This document shows positions 56,747-64,000 of a stretch of 64,000 bases of DNA, one piece after another. Where the stretch lies: assembly GCF_008369195.1 (NCBI RefSeq), contig NZ_VOBC01000001.1:1674001-1738000 (forward strand), written 5' to 3'. Numbering within the stretch: position 1 is the first letter of the stretch; each line of letters opens with the position of its first letter. This stretch comes from Sporosarcina sp. ANT_H38 (GTDB lineage Bacteria; Bacillota; Bacilli; Bacillales_A; Planococcaceae). The translations under genes were made by a program, and so were the position numbers. Under the pieces are notes generated by a model. The model was not told where the DNA came from. It did not search any database and saw only the letters and a program-made list of their open reading frames with translations.

Positions 56747-58237
56747 TTATTTTAAAAATACTATGCCCGCTTCTTTTTTCGATTTATTTAAAAAGTTTGT
56801 AACCATATCTTTATAAGGTTGCTTATCAAATCCATCATAATAGGCATTTGACATTCTCACTGGGTCTCCAAAGAAATAATATTCATAGAGAGCTTGTCGG
56901 TTACCGAATGCACTAATAGAAATATCCCATGCTAAACGGAATAACTGTACTTTTTCCTCGCCGTTAATATTTGCACCTTGTGTGTAACGATGAACTAAGG
57001 GGCCGACATCTGTATTGCTAAAGTCTGCTTCAGTTGGAAGTGCCATCAATCCGGAAGCCCCTAGAATTTTAATGATTTCATTCATACGTTGATACATTTT
57101 CGGGAACCAATTGCGCGCTGCGTTTAGTGGTTCAAAATCTGGCGTCATATTGCCGTATTGATCGATCTTAGCATTATGCTCAGATTTGAATAAATGAGAA
57201 CGCATCACTTCTAAAATAACCATGATTTCACTTGCTTTTTCTTTAACATGCATGAATTTATCAATTCCAATTGCCTCCATCATACTGATGACAACACCTA
57301 GAATGAACTCGGTTTTAACGACGTTTTTAGAGATAACTTGATGCGTCATATGTATAACCGCATTTGTCTCGGTATACGTACGATTACATATATCTGTACT
57401 TTCACTTACAAAAACTCTTTCCCATGGAACAAATACATCTTCAAATGAAATGATTGCATCACTCTCATCAAACCTAGCACCTAATGGATGATCCCATTTG
57501 CTTTTGCCATAGTCGAATGATTCACGGGATAGGAATTTTAAGCCCTTTGTATTATTTGGGATTGCAAACGCAAATGCGAATGGATCATCTGTAGTTCCTG
57601 GCGTTCTGTTTATAGTAGAGGGGAATACAACGAGCTCATCAGTAATACCGCCTAGTGTTGCCAAGAGACGACAACCATTCACAATAATTCCGTCTGAAGT
57701 CTTTTTCGTAATACGTGCGGAGAGAAATGGATCTTTTTGCTCTGCTTGTGTGAGCATCGACCTGTTTACCTGTGGATGAATTAATGTATGTGTTAAGCTA
57801 ATATCATTTTCACGTGCATATTCATAGTAATTAGCTGCGTTTTTTGCAAATTGGTCGCTTCCGCCGCCTTCTTGTGCAAAAAACTGACTAGCTGTACCAA
57901 ATGCCATAATACTTGTATTCAAATAGTCTGGGGAACGTCCCATCATACCGCCGGAAAAAGTCGCCCATTCAGTATGCATTTCACGTCTTTTAAACAAATC
58001 TTCTTTCGTTTTAGGTGCAATAAAAGAAAGGCCAACCTTTTTTCCAGAGGTCGGTGATGTATACAGCATTTTTTCTGGCTTCTCGTGTTGTAAATCATAA
58101 AGACCCGCAACACTTTCCACTACATTTTTAAATGCTGGATGTATGGTAACATCTTCTACTTTCTCACCGTGAATCCATACTTCCGTATTCCGTTCTTTAA
58201 TACCTTCAATATATTCTTTCCCCGTTCGTGCGCCCAT
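56747..58237 (-). CDS. hpaB: 4-hydroxyphenylacetate 3-monooxygenase, oxygenase component
   Basis: A protein of 496 residues of the acyl-CoA-dehydrogenase-like FADH2 monooxygenase type. Family stretches: ARTGKEYIEGIKERNTEVWI, the FAD-near ENDISLTHTLIHPQVNRS and FEDVFVPWERVFV, and the C-terminal TQGANINGEEKVQLFRLAWD. It adds a hydroxyl at C3 of 4-hydroxyphenylacetate to give homoprotocatechuate. It is the first gene of hpaBC-aldolase-hpaE-hpaD. Two palindromes lie upstream. Relatives act on phenol or 4-hydroxybenzoate-like compounds, but the pathway context is specific. Confidence 0.92.
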   Translation of the reverse strand: MGARTGKEYIEGIKERNTEVWIHGEKVEDVTIHPAFKNVVESVAGLYDLQHEKPEKMLYTSPTSGKKVGLSFIAPKTKEDLFKRREMHTEWATFSGGMMGRSPDYLNTSIMAFGTASQFFAQEGGGSDQFAKNAANYYEYARENDISLTHTLIHPQVNRSMLTQAEQKDPFLSARITKKTSDGIIVNGCRLLATLGGITDELVVFPSTINRTPGTTDDPFAFAFAIPNNTKGLKFLSRESFDYGKSKWDHPLGARFDESDAIISFEDVFVPWERVFVSESTDICNRTYTETNAVIHMTHQVISKNVVKTEFILGVVISMMEAIGIDKFMHVKEKASEIMVILEVMRSHLFKSEHNAKIDQYGNMTPDFEPLNAARNWFPKMYQRMNEIIKILGASGLMALPTEADFSNTDVGPLVHRYTQGANINGEEKVQLFRLAWDISISAFGNRQALYEYYFFGDPVRMSNAYYDGFDKQPYKDMVTNFLNKSKKEAGIVFLK

Positions 58238-58320
58238 TCTATTCCCTCCTTATTTCGTATACATTTCCCATTCAAATTCAAGCCATCTCTACTACTTCTA
58301 CTTATTGATTTCTTCTGGCC

Positions 58321-58392
58321 ACTGAAAAAGTTTTCAGTAATTTTAATCTTCAGAACTCTTTATCTATGATGATATACTAAATCATATATGAT
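58321..58392. promoter_or_regulatory. two palindromes upstream of hpaB
   Basis: ACTGAAAA-AG-TTTTCAGT (58321-58338) and ATCATATATGAT (58381-58392) are perfect dyads, 84 and 144 bases before the hpaB start. They look like operator sites for a dimeric regulator. No regulator gene is in this window. Confidence 0.5.
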
Positions 58393-58459
58393 TACAAGAA
58401 ATATTTAACAGTTATTTCCTGCTGAATTTAATAGGTTACTTAACCAGTTGTTTTCACTT

Positions 58460-58843
58460 TCACTTAAATCTAGAGTGAATATTATTTTGTTTATACGTAC
58501 CTGCTTCACTAAATTCGATTAATTCCATTGACAATGCTAAATAGCGCTCGGACATTACTAGTGAGAAATGGTCTTTCATCACTTCAAATAGCGCATCACA
58601 AACGTCTTTCATTATTTCTTCTGAGCGTCCAGCCCCTATTTTCAATACGGCATGGACAAAGGCATCATCCTCAGTACCATCTGCCACACGGTACTCTTTA
58701 AGCTCAATCGCCCTCGACCGAATTCCTCCTATCGGAAATATAGTGTCTCGTGCAATCAAGACCTTATGAATCTCTTCAAATAGTTTTTCAATATTCACTT
58801 GATCTTTAATATTATCCGTGTACTCTACAATAAAATGTGGCAA
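58460..58843 (-). CDS. hpaF: 5-carboxymethyl-2-hydroxymuconate isomerase
   Basis: A protein of 127 residues of the tautomerase superfamily with the N-terminal catalytic Pro2 (MPHFIVEYTDNI). Family stretches are FPIGGIRSRAIEL and HAVLKIGAGRSEEIMKDV. It moves a double bond in the ring-opened acid made by HpaE. It starts 21 bases after hpaG2. Confidence 0.92.
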   Translation of the reverse strand: MPHFIVEYTDNIKDQVNIEKLFEEIHKVLIARDTIFPIGGIRSRAIELKEYRVADGTEDDAFVHAVLKIGAGRSEEIMKDVCDALFEVMKDHFSLVMSERYLALSMELIEFSEAGTYKQNNIHSRFK

Positions 58844-58864
58844 GTAGATTCCCTCCTTTTCACA

Positions 58865-59623
58865 CTATCGATTTGTAAAGGATTCGTCCCCGATAATGGT
58901 ATTTACCAAGCGTCCGATTCCCTCCACTTCTGTGACAACAACATCTCCAGCGACTGTATCGACAGACCCCTTAGGAGTACCTGTGAGAATGACGTCATTT
59001 TCACTTAACGTCATAAAGCTACTTAAGTACGCAATAAGGGCTGGAATATCAAAAATCATATCCGCAGTCGTTCCATCTTGAACGAGTTCGTTATTGATAT
59101 ATGTCGTCAATTTTAAATTCATCGGATCGGTAACATCTATCGCATCAACAATCCAAGGGCCAAATGGCGTACCAGTATCACGATTTTTCACGCGCAAATT
59201 GGGACGATAATAGTTTTCCAAATAATCTCTTATTGCATAATCATTAGCGACACTGTACCCTTTAACATATTTATAGGCGTCTTCTTTTTTAACATTGCGG
59301 GCTGTTTTACCGATGATGACCGCCAATTCGCATTCATAGTGCATATAGGTTACATCTGAGGGACGACGCGTATACGCTAGGTGCCCAATAAACGTATTCG
59401 GTCCTTTTAAAAAGACGAGTGGTTCTGTTGGCGCGGCAAAAGCAAGTTCTGCTGCATGATCCGCATAGTTGAGCCCTAATGCAAATACTGTTCGAGGTTC
59501 TATCGGCGTAAGCCAAGTTACTTCGTGTTCTTCTACAATTCGACCATCATCTAATTTGAGTTGCCCTTCCCATTCAATTGCTTCATGGATGGCCCCCCCA
59601 TATGCTATTCGCGCTTTTCTCAT
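58865..59623 (-). CDS. hpaG: HpaG2-type isomerase (FAH family)
   Basis: A protein of 252 residues from an ATG that overlaps the hpaG1 stop (ATGA); GGAGGGGG lies just upstream inside hpaG1. The FAH fold motif is VFALGLNYADHAAEL, the metal-binding YECELAVIIGKTARNV and YRPNLRVKNRDTGTPFGPW. It corresponds to the C-terminal half of E. coli HpcE (2-hydroxyhepta-2,4-diene-1,7-dioate isomerase). Here the two halves are separate genes. Confidence 0.88.
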   Translation of the reverse strand: MRKARIAYGGAIHEAIEWEGQLKLDDGRIVEEHEVTWLTPIEPRTVFALGLNYADHAAELAFAAPTEPLVFLKGPNTFIGHLAYTRRPSDVTYMHYECELAVIIGKTARNVKKEDAYKYVKGYSVANDYAIRDYLENYYRPNLRVKNRDTGTPFGPWIVDAIDVTDPMNLKLTTYINNELVQDGTTADMIFDIPALIAYLSSFMTLSENDVILTGTPKGSVDTVAGDVVVTEVEGIGRLVNTIIGDESFTNR

Positions 59624-60420
59624 ATCGTCCCCCTCCATTTGGATTCTTTTTCGTCAACAATAACGTTAACCAAACTGCCAATACCCTCTATTTCGATTCG
59701 AATTTTATCTCCTATCACAGCTTGTGGTGCCTCTTCAGGAACCCCTACGAGTAATACATCACCCGGACTTAAAGTCATGAACTCAGTTACATCTGCAAGT
59801 AAACGTGAGACTGAACGAATCAAATTCGATGTGGAATTTTCCTGATGAAGAGTATCATTGATGAATACACGAATAGCTAAATCATCAGGGTTATCCACTT
59901 CATGACGAGCAATAATCCATGGACCAATTGGACAAAAACCATCACGTGCATTATGTTGAACAGCAGGACGGTATACGCTATCATGTGGCACGCTGACATC
60001 ATTCACAATCGTATAACCTGCCACATAAGACAGCGCAATCGCTTCGTCCACAGCGAGAGCTTTTTTACCAATTACTACTCCAAGTGCCGCCCCTATTTCA
60101 AGCTTCGATACTCCAGCTGGCATAGGAATTTCCCCACCATAACGATTGAAAGTATTTGCCGGTTTAATATAAAGAACCGGGGCAATCGGCGGTGAACTAT
60201 ACGGTTTGTCATTTACAGCATCGCCAAGTCTTGCAAGTACTCCCTTATAGTTCAGCAATGTACCAAAAACCGTTCCTGTAATAGGGATATCGAGCTGTAT
60301 ATCATCAGTACTTAACACCCTGTCTTCTAACCTGACTGTATTCGTTTCTGTATTTACATCCACTGAAACTAATTCTCGTGTCCCTATCACTTTCATCCTT
60401 GCCAAGTTCATACGTTCCAC
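59620..60420 (-). CDS. hpaG: HpaG1-type decarboxylase (FAH family)
   Basis: A protein of 266 residues. It corresponds to the N-terminal half of E. coli HpcE (5-oxopent-3-ene-1,2,5-tricarboxylate decarboxylase): LYIKPANTF, GAALGVVIGKKALAVDEAIA, YRPAVQHNARDGFCPIGPWI and the tail MTLSPGDVLLVGVPEE. The N-terminal 48 residues have the usual upstream strand region. It is the first gene of hpaG1-hpaG2-hpaF, with ACTCCTTT-type ribosome binding site before the ATG. Confidence 0.88.
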   Translation of the reverse strand: MERMNLARMKVIGTRELVSVDVNTETNTVRLEDRVLSTDDIQLDIPITGTVFGTLLNYKGVLARLGDAVNDKPYSSPPIAPVLYIKPANTFNRYGGEIPMPAGVSKLEIGAALGVVIGKKALAVDEAIALSYVAGYTIVNDVSVPHDSVYRPAVQHNARDGFCPIGPWIIARHEVDNPDDLAIRVFINDTLHQENSTSNLIRSVSRLLADVTEFMTLSPGDVLLVGVPEEAPQAVIGDKIRIEIEGIGSLVNVIVDEKESKWRGTI

Positions 60421-60492
60421 TCCTTTAGTTAGTAGGCTATTTTTCCATAGCGCATATAACTATATTTCCTGAGAAATACTATTCTGTTTGCA

Positions 60493-60553
60493 CAAAAAGG
60501 CGCCCTTCCTGTAGATTGAAGTTTTCAAACCACAAACTAATAGAAGAGACGCC
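60493..60553 (-). terminator. terminator of ABC transporter copy 2
   Basis: Arms GGCGTCTCTTC and GAAGGGCGCC (one bulge) with a long loop, then TTTTT on the minus strand. It separates the transporter from hpaG1. Confidence 0.6.
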
Positions 60554-60574
60554 CAAGCGTTTTAAAACAACTTA

Positions 60575-61372
60575 TTACACCGACAACAATGCTTTGTCAC
60601 TCGTTAATTTTTCGCCACGAATGCGTTGGAATTCATCCATCAGCTTTGGAATTGTTAATTCTTTCTTTTCATCTGCTTCTATTTCTAAAATAATTTGCCC
60701 CTTATCCATCATAATTAGCCTGTTCCCTAAGTCGAGTGCTTGTTGCATATTGTGAGTAATCATCAGTGTTGTAAGCTGATCCTTTTCAACAAGTTGCTTA
60801 GTTAATTTTGTAATTAGTTCGGCTCGTGCTGGATCTAGTGCAGCAGTGTGTTCATCAAGAAGCAAAATAGATGGTTGTGTAAAGGTAGCCATCAACAGTG
60901 AAAGTGCTTGCCTCTCTCCACCAGAAAGCATTCCTACTTTTGCATTCAGACGGTTTTCAAGGTTTAAATGGAGCGTTTCAAGAGATTCGCGGAACAATTC
61001 ACGACGCTTCTTGTCAACGCCTTTTTTTAATAGTCGCTTTTTGTTTCGTGAATAGGCCATAGCAAGGTTTTCCTCAATTGTCATCGTAGGAGCTGTTCCT
61101 GCCATCGGATCTTGAAATACCCTTCCAATCATTTGTGAGCGCTTATATTCCGGCAATTTTGTAACGTCTTTATTAGCAATTTCAATAACACCGAAATCAG
61201 GAGAAAGAGCACCGGAAATCATATTCAACATAGTCGATTTTCCAGCACCGTTGCTTCCAATCACAGTCATAAAATCCCCTGGGTTTAATTTCAGATTAAT
61301 TTGATCCAAAGCAATTTTTTCATCAGGTGTTGCTTCATTAAATAATTTATTAATTTGACTAAGTTTTAGCAA
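60575..61372 (-). CDS. ABC transporter ATP-binding protein, copy 2 (TrpZ-like)
   Basis: An ATPase of 265 residues, nearly the same as copy 1 at 43941-44744. Walker A GSNGAGKST, signature LSGGERQALSLL and Walker B ILLLDEHTAALDP are intact. It appears to start with TTG (61370-61372), overlapping the permease stop by 14 bases. It is the last gene of the transporter operon next to the hpa genes. Confidence 0.9.
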   Translation of the reverse strand: MLKLSQINKLFNEATPDEKIALDQINLKLNPGDFMTVIGSNGAGKSTMLNMISGALSPDFGVIEIANKDVTKLPEYKRSQMIGRVFQDPMAGTAPTMTIEENLAMAYSRNKKRLLKKGVDKKRRELFRESLETLHLNLENRLNAKVGMLSGGERQALSLLMATFTQPSILLLDEHTAALDPARAELITKLTKQLVEKDQLTTLMITHNMQQALDLGNRLIMMDKGQIILEIEADEKKELTIPKLMDEFQRIRGEKLTSDKALLSV

Positions 61373-62399
61373 CGGATTTGCCCCCCTTCATAAGCAAATT
61401 TTGATGCTCTTCTAAACGTTCAGCATGGCGTTTGGCTTTTCTATTTTTCTCTCGCTTCTTTTCAAAGAACTGAGGTAAGATCAACGCGCCAATTACAATT
61501 ACAGCAGTAATTAATTTCATATCTCCCGTATCGAGAAAGTCCACTCTAAGTGCAAGACCTAGTACGATTCTATAAATAATGGCTCCTGCAATTACAGCAA
61601 ATGTTGTTCGCATAATCGTCTTCGTACCAAATATTGCCTCACCGATAATTACGGAAGCTAATCCAATGATAATCATTCCAATTCCCATTCCAATATCAGC
61701 GAATTTGGAATACTGAGCGATCAATGCACCAGAAAATGCAACAAGCGCATTTGAAAAGCCAAGACCAACAATAACGAGTGTATCTGTATTAGCGGACAAA
61801 CTTCGAATCATTTTCTTATTATCACCAGTAGCTCTTATCGCAAGACCCACTTCAGTTTTCAAAAACCAATCGACAACAAATTTAATGATCAACACGATAA
61901 TGATCATGATGAACAATGTACCCCAACTTGAAGGTAAGTGCTGAAACCCTAGCATACTGAAAAAATTTGTAATGGAAGAGTCGATACCTAAAGAACTCCA
62001 GAACGTTTTAAACTGAATGAATAGTGTTTCAGCATTTAATAAAGGTATATTCGGACGACCAATTGAATTTGGAGAGGTCAGCCCCATTATGCGTAAATTT
62101 ATTGAATACAAAGCAATCATCATTAGTATTCCCGATAGAAGCGCATTGATCTTCCCTTTTGTATGTAGGAGGCCAGTCACACATCCTGCAAGAAAACCGA
62201 TTACGATAGCAACCGCCGTAGCAGCCACCGGATGATATCCGAAGATGATCATCGTGGCCGCAACTCCAGCTCCAGTTACAAAACTTCCGTCAACTGTTAA
62301 ATCCGGAAAATCCAACACTCGGAATGAAATGTACACGCCAAGTGCCATAATTGCATAGATGATTCCTTGCTCTACAGAGCCAAAAACAGCTGAAAACAT
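61359..62399 (-). CDS. ABC transporter permease, copy 2 (TrpY-like)
   Basis: A membrane protein of 346 residues with about nine helices, closely similar to copy 1 (RVLDFPDLTVDGSFVTGA, LLHTKGKINALLSGILMM, TEVGLAIRATGDNKKMIRSL). The difference lies mainly in the loop near residues 108-150 and the C-terminal tail. It starts 18 bases after the binding protein stop. Confidence 0.9.
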   Translation of the reverse strand: MFSAVFGSVEQGIIYAIMALGVYISFRVLDFPDLTVDGSFVTGAGVAATMIIFGYHPVAATAVAIVIGFLAGCVTGLLHTKGKINALLSGILMMIALYSINLRIMGLTSPNSIGRPNIPLLNAETLFIQFKTFWSSLGIDSSITNFFSMLGFQHLPSSWGTLFIMIIIVLIIKFVVDWFLKTEVGLAIRATGDNKKMIRSLSANTDTLVIVGLGFSNALVAFSGALIAQYSKFADIGMGIGMIIIGLASVIIGEAIFGTKTIMRTTFAVIAGAIIYRIVLGLALRVDFLDTGDMKLITAVIVIGALILPQFFEKKREKNRKAKRHAERLEEHQNLLMKGGKSVAKT

Positions 62400-62417
62400 G
62401 TAGAATCACCTCCAATT

Positions 62418-63401
62418 TTATTCGCTGAATTCAGCTTTCCATTCGTCTTTTATGTCAATTCCTACAGTGGTTGCAGTGTCTTTATTCATAATCAATTTTA
62501 ACTTCTGAGGAATTTGAACAGGTAAATCAGCCGGTTTACTTTCACCTTTTAAGATTTTCACAGCCATTTGTCCTGCTTCATAACCGATGTCAAAGTATTC
62601 AAACCCATATGCTGCTAAGCCGCCTCGTTTTACAGAGTCAAATTCACCGACCATCATTGGAATTTTATTGTCATTAGCAACTGAAATGACCGATTCGAGC
62701 GCAGAAACAACCGTGTTATCAGTGATAATGTACATAGAATCTACTTTACCAAGCAATGATTCTGTCGCTTGTTTCACATCTGCAGAAGTCGCAACAGATG
62801 CTTCAACTACAGTCATATCCAGACCTTTTAGTATTTCTTTTACGGCATCTACTTGAGCACGAGAGTTCTGCTCTCCAGAGTTAAACACCATTCCTACATT
62901 TTTTGCACCTAATTCTTCCTTAAGGAACTTCATTGTATCGGAAATCGCTTCAGGATGAGCGTCGATTGTACCTGTTACATTACCCCCTGGGCTTTCCATT
63001 GAGTCAACAAGTTCTGCTCCAATTGCATCTGTTACAGATGTGAAAATAATTGGAATTTCTGATGTAGCGCTAGCAGCTGCCTGGGCACTAGGAGTTGAGT
63101 TTGCGAATATTAGATCGACATCTGCGCTGACAAGATTAGTAGCAATCGTCGTATTCGCACTATTATCACCTTGGGCAATTTGAACATCATATTCTGCGTT
63201 AATTCCTCCGTCTTCTAAGGCCTTTTTAAAACCATCGTAAGCTGCATTAAGTGATGGGTGTTCTACAATTTGGCTGACACCTATTTTATATTTTTTCGAG
63301 GTCGTTTCCTTTTCCTGACCTTCCCCACCATCACCACATGCTGCAAGTAGTAATGTGGTACTAAAAATTACAGCCAACATTTTTCTCCAGCCGTTCTTCA
63401 T
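62418..63401 (-). CDS. ABC substrate-binding lipoprotein, copy 2 (TrpX-like)
   Basis: A lipoprotein of 327 residues with lipobox LLAAC (Cys22). It shares with copy 1 almost every motif (IGVSQIVEHPSLNAAYDGFK, ANSTPSAQA, IIFTSVTDAI, VFNSGEQNS). It is the first gene of the second transporter set. The spacing to the downstream hpa genes suggests that this copy brings in the aromatic substrate or its amino acid precursor (tyrosine). A GGGGGAA-type site precedes the ATG. Confidence 0.9.
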   Translation of the reverse strand: MKNGWRKMLAVIFSTTLLLAACGDGGEGQEKETTSKKYKIGVSQIVEHPSLNAAYDGFKKALEDGGINAEYDVQIAQGDNSANTTIATNLVSADVDLIFANSTPSAQAAASATSEIPIIFTSVTDAIGAELVDSMESPGGNVTGTIDAHPEAISDTMKFLKEELGAKNVGMVFNSGEQNSRAQVDAVKEILKGLDMTVVEASVATSADVKQATESLLGKVDSMYIITDNTVVSALESVISVANDNKIPMMVGEFDSVKRGGLAAYGFEYFDIGYEAGQMAVKILKGESKPADLPVQIPQKLKLIMNKDTATTVGIDIKDEWKAEFSE

Positions 63402-63573
63402 AACAATTCCCCCTCTTTACACTGTATTAGTTAGTATTAATGTGGATCAAAGGAATTAAAGTGTGTAATGATGTGTCGAAGAAAAACTAAATCAACTTCA
63501 TCATCACAATATTCAGTCTCCTTATTCGTTTAGTATACAATTCTGCTAGTAACATAGATAGGACTTTCTTCAA

Positions 63574-64000
63574 TCAGATCGTTAACAAGTCTTTCTTTTT
63601 AATCGGTGCTGCATGAATTGCTTGTCCGATTAACCCCTCTACCGCTTCAAGTAGTCCTTCATTAAATCCGGGATGTGCATAGTGTGGGAATTTAATATCT
63701 TCTTCTTTCGCAGCCATTTCAAGCAACTGGACAAAGGAACCTGACATTTCAACAGCTCCTTCTCCAATCATATGAATGCCCTGGATGATTTCCGTTGTTG
63801 AATCAGAAATCACTTTAATAAACCCATCCTTTTTCCCAGTGATTGTTGCATACCCGTTTCCACCTAGAGCATATTGACTGACACGAATTGCCAAGTCAAT
63901 TTCGCGCGCAGTTTGTTCCGTAAGTCCCACGGAAACAACTGGCGGAATTGTATGTGCAACAATTGGCATAAATGTAAGATCCACTTCCGTTTGTTCCCCT
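63574..64000 (-). CDS. dihydrolipoamide dehydrogenase-like protein, C-terminal part (partial)
   Basis: The frame is open to the right window edge, so the start lies outside; 141 C-terminal codons are visible. They form the dimerisation domain of dihydrolipoamide dehydrogenase or a close flavoprotein disulfide reductase: PPVVSVGLTEQTARE, GFIKVISDSTTEIIQGIHMI and the His-Glu catalytic region HYAHPGFNEGLLEAVEG. The usual HPTLSE is HPGFNE here. It is the E3 component of 2-oxo acid dehydrogenases, or a relative. A GTG start at 63982-63984 would be internal. It lies upstream of the binding protein in the same direction. Confidence 0.8.
   Translation of the reverse strand, partial: GEQTEVDLTFMPIVAHTIPPVVSVGLTEQTAREIDLAIRVSQYALGGNGYATITGKKDGFIKVISDSTTEIIQGIHMIGEGAVEMSGSFVQLLEMAAKEEDIKFPHYAHPGFNEGLLEAVEGLIGQAIHAAPIKKKDLLTI

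Overview
The window looks like chromosomal DNA of a spore-forming, low-to-moderate GC Firmicute, most likely a Planococcaceae member close to Sporosarcina. The evidence is the Bacillales-specific order of the sporulation and housekeeping genes, sigma-H, sigma-B, sigma-G and CcpA type control sites, a guanine riboswitch and strong GGAGG ribosome binding sites. This is inferred from gene content and order; no database search was possible.

Left part (0.4-20 kb): a long block transcribed on the minus strand that follows the Bacillus subtilis order res-rluB-dacB-scpBA-ypuF-ribT-lysA-spoVAF-sigF-spoIIAB-spoIIAA-(pdp)-deoB-xerD-fur-(spoIIM-like)-nudF. Compared with B. subtilis it lacks resDE next to resC, spmAB, the rib operon, spoVAA-AE, dacF and pupG. 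A small prophage scar (a holin-like gene and an integrase C-terminal remnant) sits between ypuF and ribT. A 34-codon membrane protein is translationally coupled to lysA.

Middle (20-32 kb): an aldo/keto reductase, then a methyltransferase and an acetyltransferase, then a sialic-acid-like catabolic and uptake module (nanE, SGNH esterase, nanA-type aldolase, CUT1 ABC transporter). A cre site lies in front of this module, and a divergent YesN/YesM two-component system probably controls it.

32-43 kb: an Asp-rich lipoprotein, NupC, a DUF3889 protein, the guanine-riboswitch-controlled xpt-pbuX operon, an MFS exporter, a YsnF stress protein, ExoA, a YhcN/YlaJ sporulation lipoprotein and a DadA-type oxidoreductase.

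Right part (43-64 kb): two complete copies and one orphan binding protein of a TrpXYZ/tyrosine-type ABC transporter, around a full-looking homoprotocatechuate (4-hydroxyphenylacetate) meta-cleavage cluster (hpaG1, hpaG2, hpaF, hpaB, hpaC, DapA-type aldolase, hpaE, hpaD). Only the hydratase HpaH and a dedicated regulator are missing from view. The layout suggests uptake of an aromatic amino acid or aromatic acid feeding this pathway. A LysM/TolB-propeller protein, a baeRF-family protein and a short Spo0E-like gene lie between.

The least explained structures are two intergenic arrays of a 21-bp TTAT(G/A)-starting repeat, a dispersed GGCGCC-centred palindromic element, a three-way-junction-like inverted repeat between nudF and the spoIIM-like gene, and three sigma-B-type promoters. 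No tRNA, rRNA, complete insertion sequence or CRISPR array was seen.
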